Assembly (NCBI GenBank): GCA_024734555.1
Contig: JANPWX010000108.1
Span: 1,050,566 to 1,114,565, forward strand
Reading direction: 5' to 3'
DNA: 64,000 nt
From: Trochalopteron elliotii
Taxonomy: Eukaryota; Chordata; Aves; Passeriformes; Leiothrichidae
How positions within the stretch are numbered: position 1 is the first letter of the stretch; every line of letters starts with the position of its first letter. The notes beneath the pieces are model-generated. The model did no database searches. It had not been told where the DNA came from and saw nothing but the letters and a program-made list of their open reading frames with translations. Position numbers and translations under genes: made by a program. Of this stretch, positions 13,445-25,979 are shown piece by piece.

Positions 13445-15287
13445 GACATATATGTAATTTGTTCAGGGATGTTCTCTCCTTTGTTTATTTCCCCACAGAG
13501 CTGACCACAGAAACCTTTTGTACTAACTCAATGTGGAATTAGATTCAGTCTTATCAGACAGGCATCCTCAAATTCTCTGAACAGCAGTAGCAACCATACC
13601 GATACTGAAATTAAAATCCAGATGACTTTGGTTTTATGTATATGAGTTGGTAAGTTTACTGATCAAGTAAGAATTTAGCTCCAGTGATGATGCTTCCAGC
13701 TAGTAGGTATTCTGTCAAATGTTTCTTGTTCTTGTTCTTTCTTCATTCATTGGGCATATTTTGACACATTTTTAAACTTTACATTATTCCTTCCTAATCA
13801 ATCTGTTTTTAAATATCGCAGCCCATAAACCATAAATTTTGTTCAGCTCCTTCTCCCACAGATGTAATACTGTTTTCTGATAAAATTTATTTATTGCTTA
13901 TGCTTACATAACAAACAATTCCTTTAAAAAATCTTAAGGATTTTCTAGTATGAGATTTGCATATTCTAGTGTAAAAAAGGAATTACACTGATGATGCTTT
14001 TGTTACTTTTCCTTATTTTAGCATACAGTTACTGTTCTCATCAATAGTAACAGAAGGTTTCTTGTTCCTGGCATAATTTTTCATACTGCATTCACACTTA
14101 ATGTTTTTTTCAAAAAAAAAAAATCAAGATTTTTTTTCATTACATTGCTGTCCTCTCTATCTAAGAAAGCTGAAAACTTAATATAAGTTACCAGTGGCAA
14201 ATACAAACATCTGTAGCTGCTGGTGGTGTACTTTCCTAAAATGAAATCGTCCCAGGTTTGCTGCCATGTAGAGATGGGGTAAAATTCAAGAACAATTTCT
14301 TCAGTTGTTGAAAGTGCTTCTCTGAAACAAATGCCCTTTTTTATTTTTTCAAAAGTCCCATTAGATTACAAGGATGTAAATAAGTAATTTTCGTTCAACA
14401 GTTTTTATGTCTTCTTGCTTGTTTTTCTTCCCCTTGGCTAGTTTCCTTCATGGCTTGCTATCTTATATTAAAGGAAACTCCCTTATGTTAAGCAAACTTG
14501 TGAAACATGAACTAAAGGACATGATATGTTAGCCACTGCAGCAGACCTTGACTATTCACTCATTTATGAGCAGCTCAGACATTGTGATGTAAAGTATAGT
14601 TATCAGGGAAGGAGGTTATGAAAAGTCAATTTCTTCAGCTGTTTTTGTGACAAGATTTAAAAAGTTGATGTATAAATTTTACTGCAGTGATTTCTTTTTT
14701 CTCAGTGATTTATTTTTACAATAGCTTTGCAGTCAGATCCCAAGCACAATTTAAGGCTTAAGTAGGCACAACTTCCCACATATGTATCAGTGTCTTTCAG
14801 CTAGTTCACTTATAAGCATTAAAGAAAATAAGAAGAAAACATCATTTTGTACCATCATCCTGATGCTCTCTACTTCACATCATGTAGCATAAAAATTGGT
14901 CATCATTAACTTTTAAAAGTACATTTAAAAAGAGAGACTCAGGCAGTAGCTCACCAAGGCTAACTACTATGTTTTATTAAGACTCTACTCCAGCAGTTGA
15001 TTCAAAACCTCCAGGCTAGGTTGCTACACTGATGCAACCATCATCACCTTCCATGCTATTATTTATTAGCTTCTGCACACTAAAGATTGTATTTGAGAAT
15101 TGTTTTTTCTCATAATAGTCTCTAGACATATTATGGGCTCTATTGAAGTGTTTTGCAGACAGGTGAAAAAGTGATTTGAGAGAAATGTGAGTAGTAATCT
15201 ATTTTTCCTTTATACATTAAATTTTCTGAACATTTATTGTTGTATTATTTCTGCTTTGCATCAATATTTTTGGAAAAAATATCAAAT

Positions 15288-15302
15288 TTTGCATATGCAA
15301 AT
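15288..15302. promoter_or_regulatory. Palindrome containing a POU octamer match
   Basis: TTTGCATATGCAAA (15288-15301) is a perfect 14-bp palindrome. With the next base it contains ATGCAAAT (15295-15302), the exact octamer bound by POU-family factors, and a 7 of 8 match in the other orientation. This is a sequence match only; chance occurrence is quite possible in AT-rich DNA. Confidence 0.3.
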
Positions 15303-16510
15303 TGGAAAAAAGCACGTAACAGCAACATATGACTTACCTCTGAGCATGAGAAATATTTATAAATGAGAAGGGAGCACTTTGAAGAACCATCTTCTTTGAG
15401 ACTGGGTTACAATTTTTCTGTTTTACAGAACGGGAAAGTTCCAGTTATTGTTATTTCTATTTTCCAAAGGGTGGATGCATAAGCAATTGTTTATTTTTAG
15501 AATTTAGAAATGTTCATTTAATGACCCCTTAATAATGACATAACTCACAGTTACTGAGTATCTGTGTATTTTTTGTAAGAAAAATAACTCTGAAGAAGGT
15601 AGAGGCAAAAGTGATAAACCACTATGTTAACATATTTGTCATTGCTCGATGGATGTTCCACGTTAAATCTGGCATGGAATCAGTTTCTGTACAGAAGCTC
15701 TGCTGTCACAGACAAGCTTTATCAATGGCATGTTGAATCAATGACACTACTTTCATGCACTTTAAAAATTTCTCTTTAGTGCTATCTTATTTTTCCTCCT
15801 TGATCTTTAACATACGTGACTACTGATGGTCATCAGCAATTTTTAAGTATAAACAGTCAACAGTTTCTGAAGTGTTTCAATTACAATTGAAATAACCAAT
15901 GGCCTGTTCTATTACACAGATTTGGAGAAATATCTCATGCTAAATAGCACTGAGAAAGAGAGAACTTTTGTGGCCCCTTAAAGGCTATGGCAAATGCTCT
16001 TCATAATAACGTGAGCCAAGCAAGGGAACAGGTGCAAAAACCAGCAAATTCAGATGTACACAATTGTTTTCATTCCTATGAGGCCTAGCACCCAAAACAG
16101 AGGAAAGGATTCTCACAGTGCCAAAGCTAAAAATGCACAGGCTTTACCTGAGCAGAGCTTTCTCTGCTCACCAAGGAAATTGCACCATTCAATGCATTAT
16201 TACAGGCATCAAATATTAGAGTTATATATATTTTTCCTTTGAAGTCCTTGGAAATTTAGTTTACAAAAACAACTGGCATTCTTAACATTCAAAAAGTAGA
16301 TAGAAAAACTCTTCTTTTCTTGGACCATGAGGATTTTCTTTTATTTTTAAATTATTTCTCTAAAATGGGCAACAGTACATTTTTAAGCTTAGGATGGACT
16401 TTTATTCAGAATTAATCCTTCATTTCTTTGGAATATTATTTGTATTCTTGACACTCAAGGTGTATTAGATGTAAAATCACTTTTAAAACAGGAAGAACCA
16501 AGAAAAAAAG

Positions 16511-16821
16511 AAGGGTGTAGCTAGATGGGGGTCGGCCCCTTCTCCCATGCAGCAAGTGATAGCACAGGAGGAAATGCCCTCAAGTTCCTCTAGGGGAGGT
16601 TTAGGTTAGATATTAGGAAAAATTTCTTCATGGCAGAGGTTGCCAGGCATTTGAAAAAGCTGTCAAGGGAAGTAGTTGAGCCATTGTCTCTGGAGCTGTT
16701 TAAAAGACATGTATGTTGTACCTGGATAAAAGGTTTAGTGGTGGAGTTAGGAGTTCTCGGTTAATGGTTGGAATCAATGATCTTAAAGCTCTTTTCCAGC
16801 CTAAATGATTCTGTGATTCTG
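16511..16821 (+). mobile_element. CR1 LINE, 5'-truncated 3' end
   Basis: The segment follows the 3' end of avian CR1 retrotransposons: GGGTGTAGC, then CTTCTCCCATGCAGCAAG, then GGGGAGGTTTAGGTTAGATATTAGGAAAAATTTCTTC in diverged form (16593-16629), and it ends in the tandem octamer typical of CR1, GATTCTGTGATTCT (16807-16820). CR1 inserts by target-primed reverse transcription, is usually cut short at its 5' end, and lacks a poly(A) tail. This copy keeps about 310 bases covering the end of ORF2 and the 3' UTR. No open ORF2 frame survives, so it is an old, dead copy. Confidence 0.93.
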
Positions 16822-18576
16822 CAAAATTTCTAAATAGTTAATGAAGTCTTGTATCAGGAAAATATTATCAGATATCTCAGTTACCACCTCTTGGTAGAAC
16901 ATTTAAATACTGAAAATATTTGCTTAGCATATGTGTCTGATCAACACTGTGCAGAGTTACAATGTGAGAGGGACATCTAGTCTAAACAGAAAAGATTCAT
17001 ATCTGTCTCAACAGTAGATATACACATCAAATAGAATTGGGAGGAGAAAAGTAACATTGAATTAAAGATTAGTTTTTGTATAGGTCAAACATTTGAAAAC
17101 AAATTAATAAAACATGTCAGTATTACCTATATGTGCAGCATTTTTTTTTAATATAGGTTTTTCTTCAAAGACAGTTACTCAAGATAAATGTATATTAACA
17201 GGAAATTCCTGTCTTAATTTTTTCTTTACACTGGAACTATTTATAATACAAAACATAATTCCCTGCTTGTGATGTAACATCTGTGGGTGTGAAAAAAAAT
17301 AAATAGTCTCTTAGAAACTTCATAAATTAACAAAGGGAAGGAAACCATTAATTACAGGTGCAAAAGACCAACCTTTAACATATTCTAAGTGCATACATAT
17401 ACCCATTAAACCCATTTTGTTAATAAACAAAATTGAATTATATGCATACTAAAACTGTTGAAAGGAAAGCGTGCATAATTTTCAACTAAAAAATATCAGT
17501 GTACTCTATGACTTACATATATTACTATAACACATGGCCTTAGAACTCTTCAGTATTCCATTCTTGCTATCACACGAAGATTCAGAATGGAATCAAAAAA
17601 TTCTATCAGTTTGCATCTACTAACATAATTGTATTGACTAGGAAAATTTTAGTTTGGATGTAGTTTAACCATTTGAAGCAAGCTAAGAGTTTACTATTTT
17701 TATCAGCTGAGGATGTGTTACAATTTTGTAATTTGGATTTTAGCATATGCCACTGAATCACTTTTGACTAGAATTAATGCTCTTGATCCATTCTATCCCC
17801 CAATATAATAGTCCTTTTAGCTCCAACATAGCCATAATAATTGGTTTTGGATTAAAACCCTGGATAAATACTGCTCTGAAATGGGGTCTCAATTAACTGT
17901 TGTTAAATGAACCTTTTTGTGATTTTGATTTAAAAGGTTTTAGTGTAGTTTGTGCTCTGTGAAAACATCTCTTTTCAATGATTTTTACTAAATTCCATCA
18001 CAGCTATTCCATTTGATAAAATTGTCATATACACTGCTGGCTTAAGTGAGCACAGGTTTGTAGAAGTCACTTACATTGATTAACATCAGATGAAATGCTG
18101 AGATGAGGCTTTATTCATTTTCTTTAATCTTCCTAGCTGGAGAGAATTTGGAGAATGAGAATAAAAGAATCAATGTACAATCATTCCTTGGTGAAGGGGC
18201 AGTATGTGTTCATTGAATAATACCCCTCAAAAATCTCCAGGTAGCCTCAGGTTGTAAAATAATCATCCCTACCTTTTAGTCTTTCTAGCAGGAGCATGAA
18301 CCGCAAATTTATTTTCCAGAAATTGCCAAGAAATTTTTGTCTATTAGTTTCATAGTGGTTTCAGGGTGAAGCTGGAGAAAATTGATTTGGTCAGTGTAGA
18401 GAACATTGCTAACCATTTATAGCTATGGCCATTTGATATTAGATCATGCAGTGCTATAAGTTCAATAAAATCCCCTGGGTATAAAGCATTAGCTATCAGA
18501 AAAGGGTGTTGCCACTGTCACTTCTTGACAGATTTTATGAACTCATCGCTTTAGTGATTGGTCATGATAGTGACTT

Positions 18577-18610
18577 GAGAAAAGAAAAGAAAAAGAAAAG
18601 AAAAAGAAAA
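18577..18610 (+). repeat. GAAAA/GAAAAA purine microsatellite
   Basis: Interrupted units of GAAAA and GAAAAA form a 34-base all-purine strand just upstream of TTTCACC. Confidence 0.85.
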
Positions 18611-18795
18611 TTTCACCTTATTTTTCCTCATTCACCAGAATAGAAAAATAAGAAATTTCCAATGAAATGGAAATAGAGAATTAATGGGATAGAAGTATAA
18701 GCTCCTTTATTAAGTTCTGCAGATTAGGTGTTTATTTCCATTTATTTATTTTTTTGCTCATTGCACCTTGAATATTTAAAATCTCTTGGCGACTA

Positions 18796-18839
18796 CTTGA
18801 AAATAGGCTTCAGTGGAATAGGCTTGAAAATAGGCTTCA
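18796..18839 (+). repeat. Two-copy direct repeat, 27-base period
   Basis: CTTGAAAATAGGCTTCA occurs at 18796-18812 and again, identical, at 18823-18839, separated by 10 bases. The identical copies suggest a fairly recent local duplication. Confidence 0.85.
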
Positions 18840-20561
18840 ACTGTTCATCATCAGAGGTCAAATCATGGCAATATAACATCAAGCATGAAATGGGAAAAGA
18901 ATATTGAGAACAATAGCGGCTCCTCAGGTGAAGCTAAAGCATTTGACCAACAGAACATACATTGCTGTTATTTTCAGGCAGACCACAAAAAGCCCACCTT
19001 TTCTGTCAGGTTCCAGATTGAGAGTGCAGAATAGGTATTGGTCAAACTTGTCTTCAAAACTAGAAAATCTCAAAAAACAAAATCATGCCTAGAAACAGAG
19101 TACCTACCAAGATGGGCACTTTTGAGTATGCTGATAATTCTTTGAATTAAAATGAAGAAAAATATGATAATTGATATGATAACTTATTTATTTTTAGTGA
19201 ATTATCTTCATCATTTACATGCTGAATGGATGTACCACTATAGATTTGTTTTTTACACTGTAATAAGAATTCTTGATTCATATGCAGTGAGGATTTAACC
19301 CAGTGTTTATGTTCTAGAGAAAAGCTTCCAGTTGTGTGAGAACATCCATTATATATAAAGGCAAACAGGGAGTCATACCGGTTTGGACCCAGAATCTGAA
19401 TCGTGTGAGTTAATACACTCCTATAAAGCAACAAGAGTGTTTACAAAGAAGCAAACCAAGCAAGCTAAAAATAAAAAGCACCATTTCACAAATATGATCT
19501 ATTTTGTCATTTTTTTCCATGTCCCTCCCAGTTATTTTTACAGTATTTTGTTCTAATATTAGAATGTTTCAAGTCTTGATAGAAGAATCTTGGTCATAGG
19601 AACATGTCATTGTTGTTTTGTGGAAGCACATAATGATATAATGTCTAAGAAAAAGAAAGAAACAATTATTATGAGAAAGATATTCATAGAACTAAAGCAC
19701 AGCTTTGTGCTGGTCTCTGTGGGTGAAACCACAGAGAGCAACAGAGTGGTGACTGCTTACTCCCAGGCTCAGTTTGGTCCTCCAAGCTCTCCTTGTAATA
19801 TGGTACAGTCTTGAGGGCACCATCCACCCTGGTCTCCATCAAAACAGGATTGTACCAAGTGTGTGAAATGTATATGTGTTTTTTTACATGTGAGTGAATT
19901 TATGTTGCTTACTGCTTACACGTTCTTCAATCAACTATCACTGCTCAGTGCTGCCTAAGTAACATCCTGGCAAAGGCAAGCTGTGATTTGAGTTTATAGT
20001 GTCAAAATTTGTTTTATATAGCTTAAGATATCTATCAGATTTCACTAGAGGTGGATAAATAACCTCGAAAAATATTTATCTTAAGTTTAAACTCTTTTTT
20101 TTCTTACAGTATATCCATGGGGAGATAGTTTTTCACATCATTTTTAGCTCAGTAAAATGTCAAATGTGGAGTTCCCAGTGATGTTTCTTCAGATAAAAAA
20201 GGGTTGAAGTCGTGTAGTCATCATGGTTTGTCTCATAAATTATGTGGGAATGTCTCTGTTGCCTGAAGAGACCAGATTACCCAAGGGGGTTTGAAACATC
20301 TTTCCTGGAAGTACTTACCATATAAATATCCTGGACCTGTAAGTGGCCTCTTGTAGCCTGTGTGATTTGTGCACATTTGGCCTCTCCCTTTTCCTTCCCA
20401 TCCTCAGTGGTGGCACTGCAGGCAGTGTGGAGAGCTGGAGCTGGTGGAGAGCTACAGGGTGGCTTGGCAAGGCCTCCCCGTTCCACGGAAACAGAGGCAA
20501 TGAGTCTGACTCTTCTGCAGTGAGCTGTGTGAAGGCAGCATGTGACCCTCCCTGAGCTCTG

Positions 20562-20587
20562 GCATATTCCCTGCTCTGGGAATATGC
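20562..20587. repeat. Perfect 10-bp hairpin with 6-base loop
   Basis: GCATATTCCC (20562-20571) and GGGAATATGC (20578-20587) are exact reverse complements around the loop TGCTCT. As plus-strand RNA the stem could extend by two G-U pairs. It sits in a GC-richer patch (about 20340-20640). The stem is too short for a typical microRNA precursor, and no function is assigned. Confidence 0.8.
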
Positions 20588-23500
20588 TGTGGTACTTTGG
20601 GACCTGGGTCCTGCTAAAGTACAGAGGCCTGATGTTTGTGAAGGCAGTGCAAAAGCAAGTATGTATAAATGAAAGGAAATCCCTAAAAAAAAATCAGCTG
20701 GTATTTACGGAATATGTTTAGCAGTGTTTGCCAAACAGATTGACATTTTAGGTACTCTTATGGTCTTCTGTTTTTAAGTGGAAGATCCATCAGATACTCC
20801 TGAAGTCCAAACCCTCTCTAACTGAAACAAACAGCAAGCCTCAAATTTTTATGCACGAATTCAGGAGAGTAAATGGAAAAAACAGGGGTTTTTTTGTGTC
20901 AGAATGCTTGTATTTACATGGTGTAATTTTGTAAGTACTCATGTCAGATAACTAATGTTTTTTCCCTTCAAATAAAATTTTGGGGATTGAGAACTTTCAT
21001 TGTTATTATCAGGTGATTTACAGCATTCACCCAAGGGAAATGAAATACTAGTGTGATTCACTTTGCTGAGCTAGATTTTTCAATTTTATTCTGTCTCTGT
21101 TTTTCAATTCATTAACATCCTGTGCATTTCTCTTTTTTTCTAATCTATGTACCCCTCCTTCATTTTTCTCTTTCCCCTCTTTATCTTCATTTTCCCCCAT
21201 ATTCTCCTTCTTCCCTTCTCCTCTCACACACATACTGCTCTATGTGGCATCATCAGTAACATGGGAAAGAGTTGTCAGCTTGCATCTCTTATTTACAAAG
21301 CAGCAGATTCATTAATACTACATTTACTTTGTTTCATTTTTGTCATTCATTGCATTAATAATAGATGTATTTATTAGGTACCCATCATTTTAATAGAAGT
21401 TGGTCCACTGTGACAGCAATTCTAAATGGGTAATTTTTCATAAATTAAAATTCCTTGCAGCGACTATAACTTCGTTTCAGTAAATTGCAATCCACAGACT
21501 TCCATAACAAACTGCTAATTGTAACTTGGCTTTAAATGTTACATTTTGTATGCAAATTGGCCTGTGGGGAGTTATTATTTAGTATAACATTGTTAAGAAC
21601 ACTAACATTAGTTTGTAATTTGTTTGAAGTGGAATACCATTATTACTAATACATTACATATGACTTAGAGAAACAACATTGCTTTCCCATGAAAGATAAA
21701 AATCTTTTATCAGTCAAATTTGTTGAATGGGTTTTTTTTTGTGCTCCATGGGAAAACAAAGGGTGACCTGAGTCATAAAAAATGTATTGTGTTTTGCGTT
21801 ATTTGAACAGAAGGAAAGTCCAAAGAACATGATGTAATCCTCAGGCATTAAAAGCACTGCACAGGGCCTGATCCTGCCTGTGAACAAATGAGAACTGAAA
21901 AAGCTGAACAAATGAGACACCATTTGCAGGTGATTACTCTTTATTTTTTTTTAATTTCACACGTGAAACTCTAGAATAACTTGCTCTTCCTCCAAAAACC
22001 AAACCAGAATTTCTGGTAGGGTTTATTCTTAATGTGTGGAGTGTCTCAGTGATTTCCTTGCTGCATGTTTTATTTCCTGCTTCAGTTGCTCAAAAACTAG
22101 CACTTTGATCTGGCATAAAAAAGGTGCAATGTCCTGGCCATCAAAGCTTCAAAGTTCTAAAAATGGTTTCATGAATATTGCCATCGGGTCTTGAGCATGC
22201 TTTGATGTGGTATCACTTTTTGTGTGTAAGTACATTGTGTTTGACCCTTAAGGATGAAGCAATACCTTCCTATTGGTACAGGAAGAGAAAAAGGCAAGAG
22301 AATTGAGCCCCCCAACACTGCAATGAGAGCCTAGTGATGGTGACTCCGTGTTGCTCACTGAGTTCTGCCCAACATACCCTTGTAGCAAAAAGAGACACTC
22401 AAAGCGTTGCTCTGAGTAAGGAGTGTTTACACAAACACGGCTCTCTCCCTGACTGCCAATAGTAAAGATGCCAAATAATACTGGATATCAACAGGAAACC
22501 TACCTATTTACATGAATTCAAAAGGAGTAACCTCATCATGTCAGAATTCTAACAAATATCCTCATCTTTTTACAGTAGGTCTCACTGCTTTAGGAAACTG
22601 AATTTGTAGGCATTTGTGAAAGCTATTCATGCCTGTCATGTTAGAGTCTGGGATCCTTTCTGCCAAAGAGAGGAGATGTGAGTTCAGAAGGGTAATTGAT
22701 TTAAAAAATAAATCAGAAATTTCACACCAGGGTTAGGAATAAAAACCTCCTTTTACATATCAGAAGATAGGACTTCCATTAATTTCACTGAAAATTACAA
22801 GTACTCTCATAACTTTTCAGCAGCTGTTGATTAATTGTTGAAGAAAAATAATGGGAGCCTGAGAGAATTTTGTTGATAGGAAGTTCACTTAGGTCAGCAC
22901 ATTTATTTGGAACACAGCTGGCCCTGGTAACCCTCTGCAAAACTTCAAGAACAGATCTGTCCAATGAACTCACCCTTCTCTGCTAAACCACTCAAATAGT
23001 GTCTCTCCTACTTCAGTAATGTAAGTGGACAGTTCATACATGTGTTTAAAACTTGAGGTTTCATTTTAAAGTAATTTAATCCAATATTTACAGAGTGAAA
23101 AATGCAGGTGAGACTTAGGAATGTAGATGGAAATAAATGAATTCCTGCCTATGACTGTCACAATATAAACATTTAGATTACTACATGGTTCTTATAGAAA
23201 TATTATCAAGTTTATTTTTTATTGATGTGTAGTACCTGACACTCATATTGTGGTAAAATCAAAAAATTTTGGTTTACAGGAGCCTTTCAGGGTACTTGGA
23301 ACCAGTTCAACTGGCTCTTCCTCCCTGTGGCTGCCTCTGACAGATATCACCGTGTAAAAGGCAGGGCTCCCTGGCTTGCACTGAGCTGCCAATGGAGTGG
23401 GAGTGGGAAGTCAATAGCTGCACTTCTCTCTCTTGCTTTCTAGCACTTGACTGCCCCTGGATGGATCAACCCCAGCTTTTTGGGTAAACACTAGAGGCCT

Positions 23501-24758
23501 TTCTCTGTTCGGGCCCCTTCTCCCTTCTCATTGCCTCTTCCTTCATTGTGTGCGTGGATTCCCCACAGGACACAAATTCAGGAATCCCCCATGTGAGAGT
23601 ACATGATAATGTACCCAGCACAGGCTGATCAGAAAGATATGTATGCTAATGAGCACCCCTTTAAAATGAAACTGAAACCATTCTCTCATTATATGATGTA
23701 TGAGCAAGGTGAAAATGAAAGACACAAAGTGATCTCAGATTGCATCAGCAGACATCTACACGTATGCCTACATACACATTGCCAGATGAAAGGGGATGCT
23801 TAAAAAGTAATAGTGATAATACATCCTTCAGATAACAGGATGTATTTCCCTTCCCAGAAACAGACATTACACTTGTGAATATTACCAAGTTCATCCTTAG
23901 TTTTGTTTTGCTCCTTGCTTTTATCTGCAAAATGAGAAAGCTCGGCCATAGTTTGAATGAACTGCCATGACAGGTGAGGTCTGGTCCCTGGGCTGCACTC
24001 AGCATCCCTGCTCCAGGAGATCAGCATTTCAGGTGATTCTGTCACCTGGAAAATTATGTGTGTGGAAAGACAACATCTCAGAACAGGGAAGGACTTTAAT
24101 TTTTACTGGCCATGCCCATGTTGCCTGAAATAATAGGAGTTCCCTGTTTCTTAGCAACACCAAATGGGCTCAGACTGGAAGAAGTGTTGCTCAGTCAGGG
24201 CAATGGTTGTGAATTGAAGGAGCAAGATGTGAGTTCCTGATTTTTTCCTAATTTCATTGTTCTTGGTTCAATGTTATAAAAATAGATGGCTAGTCCCACA
24301 AGAGCTATCAAGTGACCTAAATTTATGATATCCCAAAAGTTATGCTTGAACCTTTTCTAAGTGGTAAAACAGCAAGGAAAATCTCTGTCAGGGGAGCTTT
24401 ACCTTGGGAGACAAGAAGGGATACAATGACAGGATGAAGAGTAGGACTACAAAGACAAGCAATGGTAGGTTAAATAGGGAGGGCAGAAAAAAACCAATAT
24501 AGACTGCTTTCAAAAGCAAAAAACAAAATAGCGAGGTAAAGAAGAAACAAATTACCATGAAGTAAATTGGCAGGAGCACTCTGTAGAGTGCTTTTCTCTA
24601 AAAACACTTTTAAATCAGTAGATAAAGTGCCAAAAATTATCTGCATGTTGAATGGGCAATCTCAAGTCAGAAGTCTTCTTTGTTGTTAAAGCCAGCAGCC
24701 CCTCATCACTGTTAATCAGTGCTATCATCTTTCAATTGATGTGGATATCTAGTGACTG

Positions 24759-24807
24759 ACATATTTTAGGACATATTTTAGGACAAGCTTTCTAGGACAT
24801 ATTTTTT
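24759..24807 (+). repeat. Short tandem repeat, ACATATTTTAGG units
   Basis: ACATATTTTAGG is repeated exactly at 24759-24770 and 24771-24782. A variant unit (ACAAGCTTTCTAGG) and a partial ACATATTTTTT copy follow. It is a local slippage-type duplication. Confidence 0.85.
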
Positions 24808-25875
24808 CACGCAATGAAAGGAAAGACCAGTTTCCTTATTCTCTTCAGTGGGCCCTGAATACAGGAAATTAAAAGCTATGATCAAATGTACTTGGAAGTG
24901 CATGGGGAAAAGGTTTGTTGACAAAAACTAGATTTCATTTTACAGGATGAAGGATTAAATGTTTGCAAGACAACACTGATTTATAATAAATCTTATAATA
25001 TTGTCTTTGATACTTGCCATATGTATATATACAAAATATGTGTACAGATCTTCTAGTCTTGACCATCAAAAGCACACTGGTTTGGGGTTTTTCGGACTTC
25101 AGAGTCAACACACAAGGTGTATATACTTGATTTATTTAGTATTTAATTTTTTTTTTAATTTGCAGACTTGAACAGGCAATGCAAGTCTGATTAAGTTGCC
25201 TGATACTCCCATTATCTGGACTGTAGATCTACTTTTTAGTTTTTCAGAGAAAATTCTGAATTTTAGGCACCGATGGATCTTTGCTAGATTGCTGGGAAAG
25301 CATTTTCTTGCACACTAGTCCAATCTGTCTCCTGCAGAACGCATCATAATAAGATGAAAATTGCTTCTTACCTGTTGACCAGCTGAAAATTGCATCTGTA
25401 GCTGCTTTCTCATGGAAGCTTCAGCAGCTTTCTCTTCTTTAGCAGCTAATTGAAATTCTCAGAAGAAATAAACCCCTCTTGAGTAGTCTGCAGAATGCCT
25501 AATAAGGTATTACATGGTCCCCCCTTTTAGCATTCAATCATCAACTCCACTTCTCTGACTTTTACAGCAATCAGACTCTGGAGAATGAAGTTGTAGGACA
25601 CGAATGAGTATGCTGAGGGAGTTTTGGTAATTTAAGGGAGACTGTTCTGCTTATTCCTGCAAGTTGCTTGGGTTGTACCAGACATTTAGTGAGTAAGATT
25701 TAATTGAGGGAAAAGTCTATAATAGTCATTCATCTATCAAAAACTGGGGAACGTCTCTCTTCAAATATCTTTAGGTAATATATAAAAGCATTCTCATCGA
25801 GTTTATGCCTAGTTTTAGTCAAAAATGGATTTTTATAGCAGGCAAGAGAGAGAATAAGACATAGATGGTAATGAT

Positions 25876-25979
25876 GTTTTGTTTTGTTTTGTTTTGTTTT
25901 GTTTTGTTTTGTTTTGTTTTGTTTTGTTTTGTTTTGTTTTGTTTTGTTTTGTTTTGTTTTGTTTTGTTTTGTTTTGTTT
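25876..25979 (+). repeat. (GTTTT)20 pentanucleotide microsatellite
   Basis: Twenty uninterrupted GTTTT units (25876-25975) are followed by a final GTTT. There is not one mismatch, which points to recent expansion and ongoing length variation. The repeat keeps frames open on both strands here (Phe/Cys/Leu/Val on plus, Lys/Asn/Gln/Thr on minus), and these are artefacts. Seen from the minus strand it is an AAAAC array. Confidence 0.97.

Larger units (their letters stand above)
4315..16510. other. AT-rich noncoding DNA, no gene recognised
   Basis: About 12 kb of unique-looking sequence. Open frames are under 100 codons and lie on both strands without recognisable homology. Simple sequence includes an A/C-rich tract (5755-5822), (TG)8 (7170-7186), AT/TA steps at about 8695-8753, a GAAAGG/GGAA purine patch at about 9307-9332, and (ATA)7 (13422-13444). 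Slightly GC-richer patches lie at about 8880-9060 and 9840-9990, with no exon recognised. The octamer palindrome at 15288-15302 is listed separately. Confidence 0.7.

Noticed and set aside
25876..25979. Regular repeat array that might suggest a CRISPR
   Set aside because: Five-base units without spacers in a vertebrate-type sequence make this a microsatellite.
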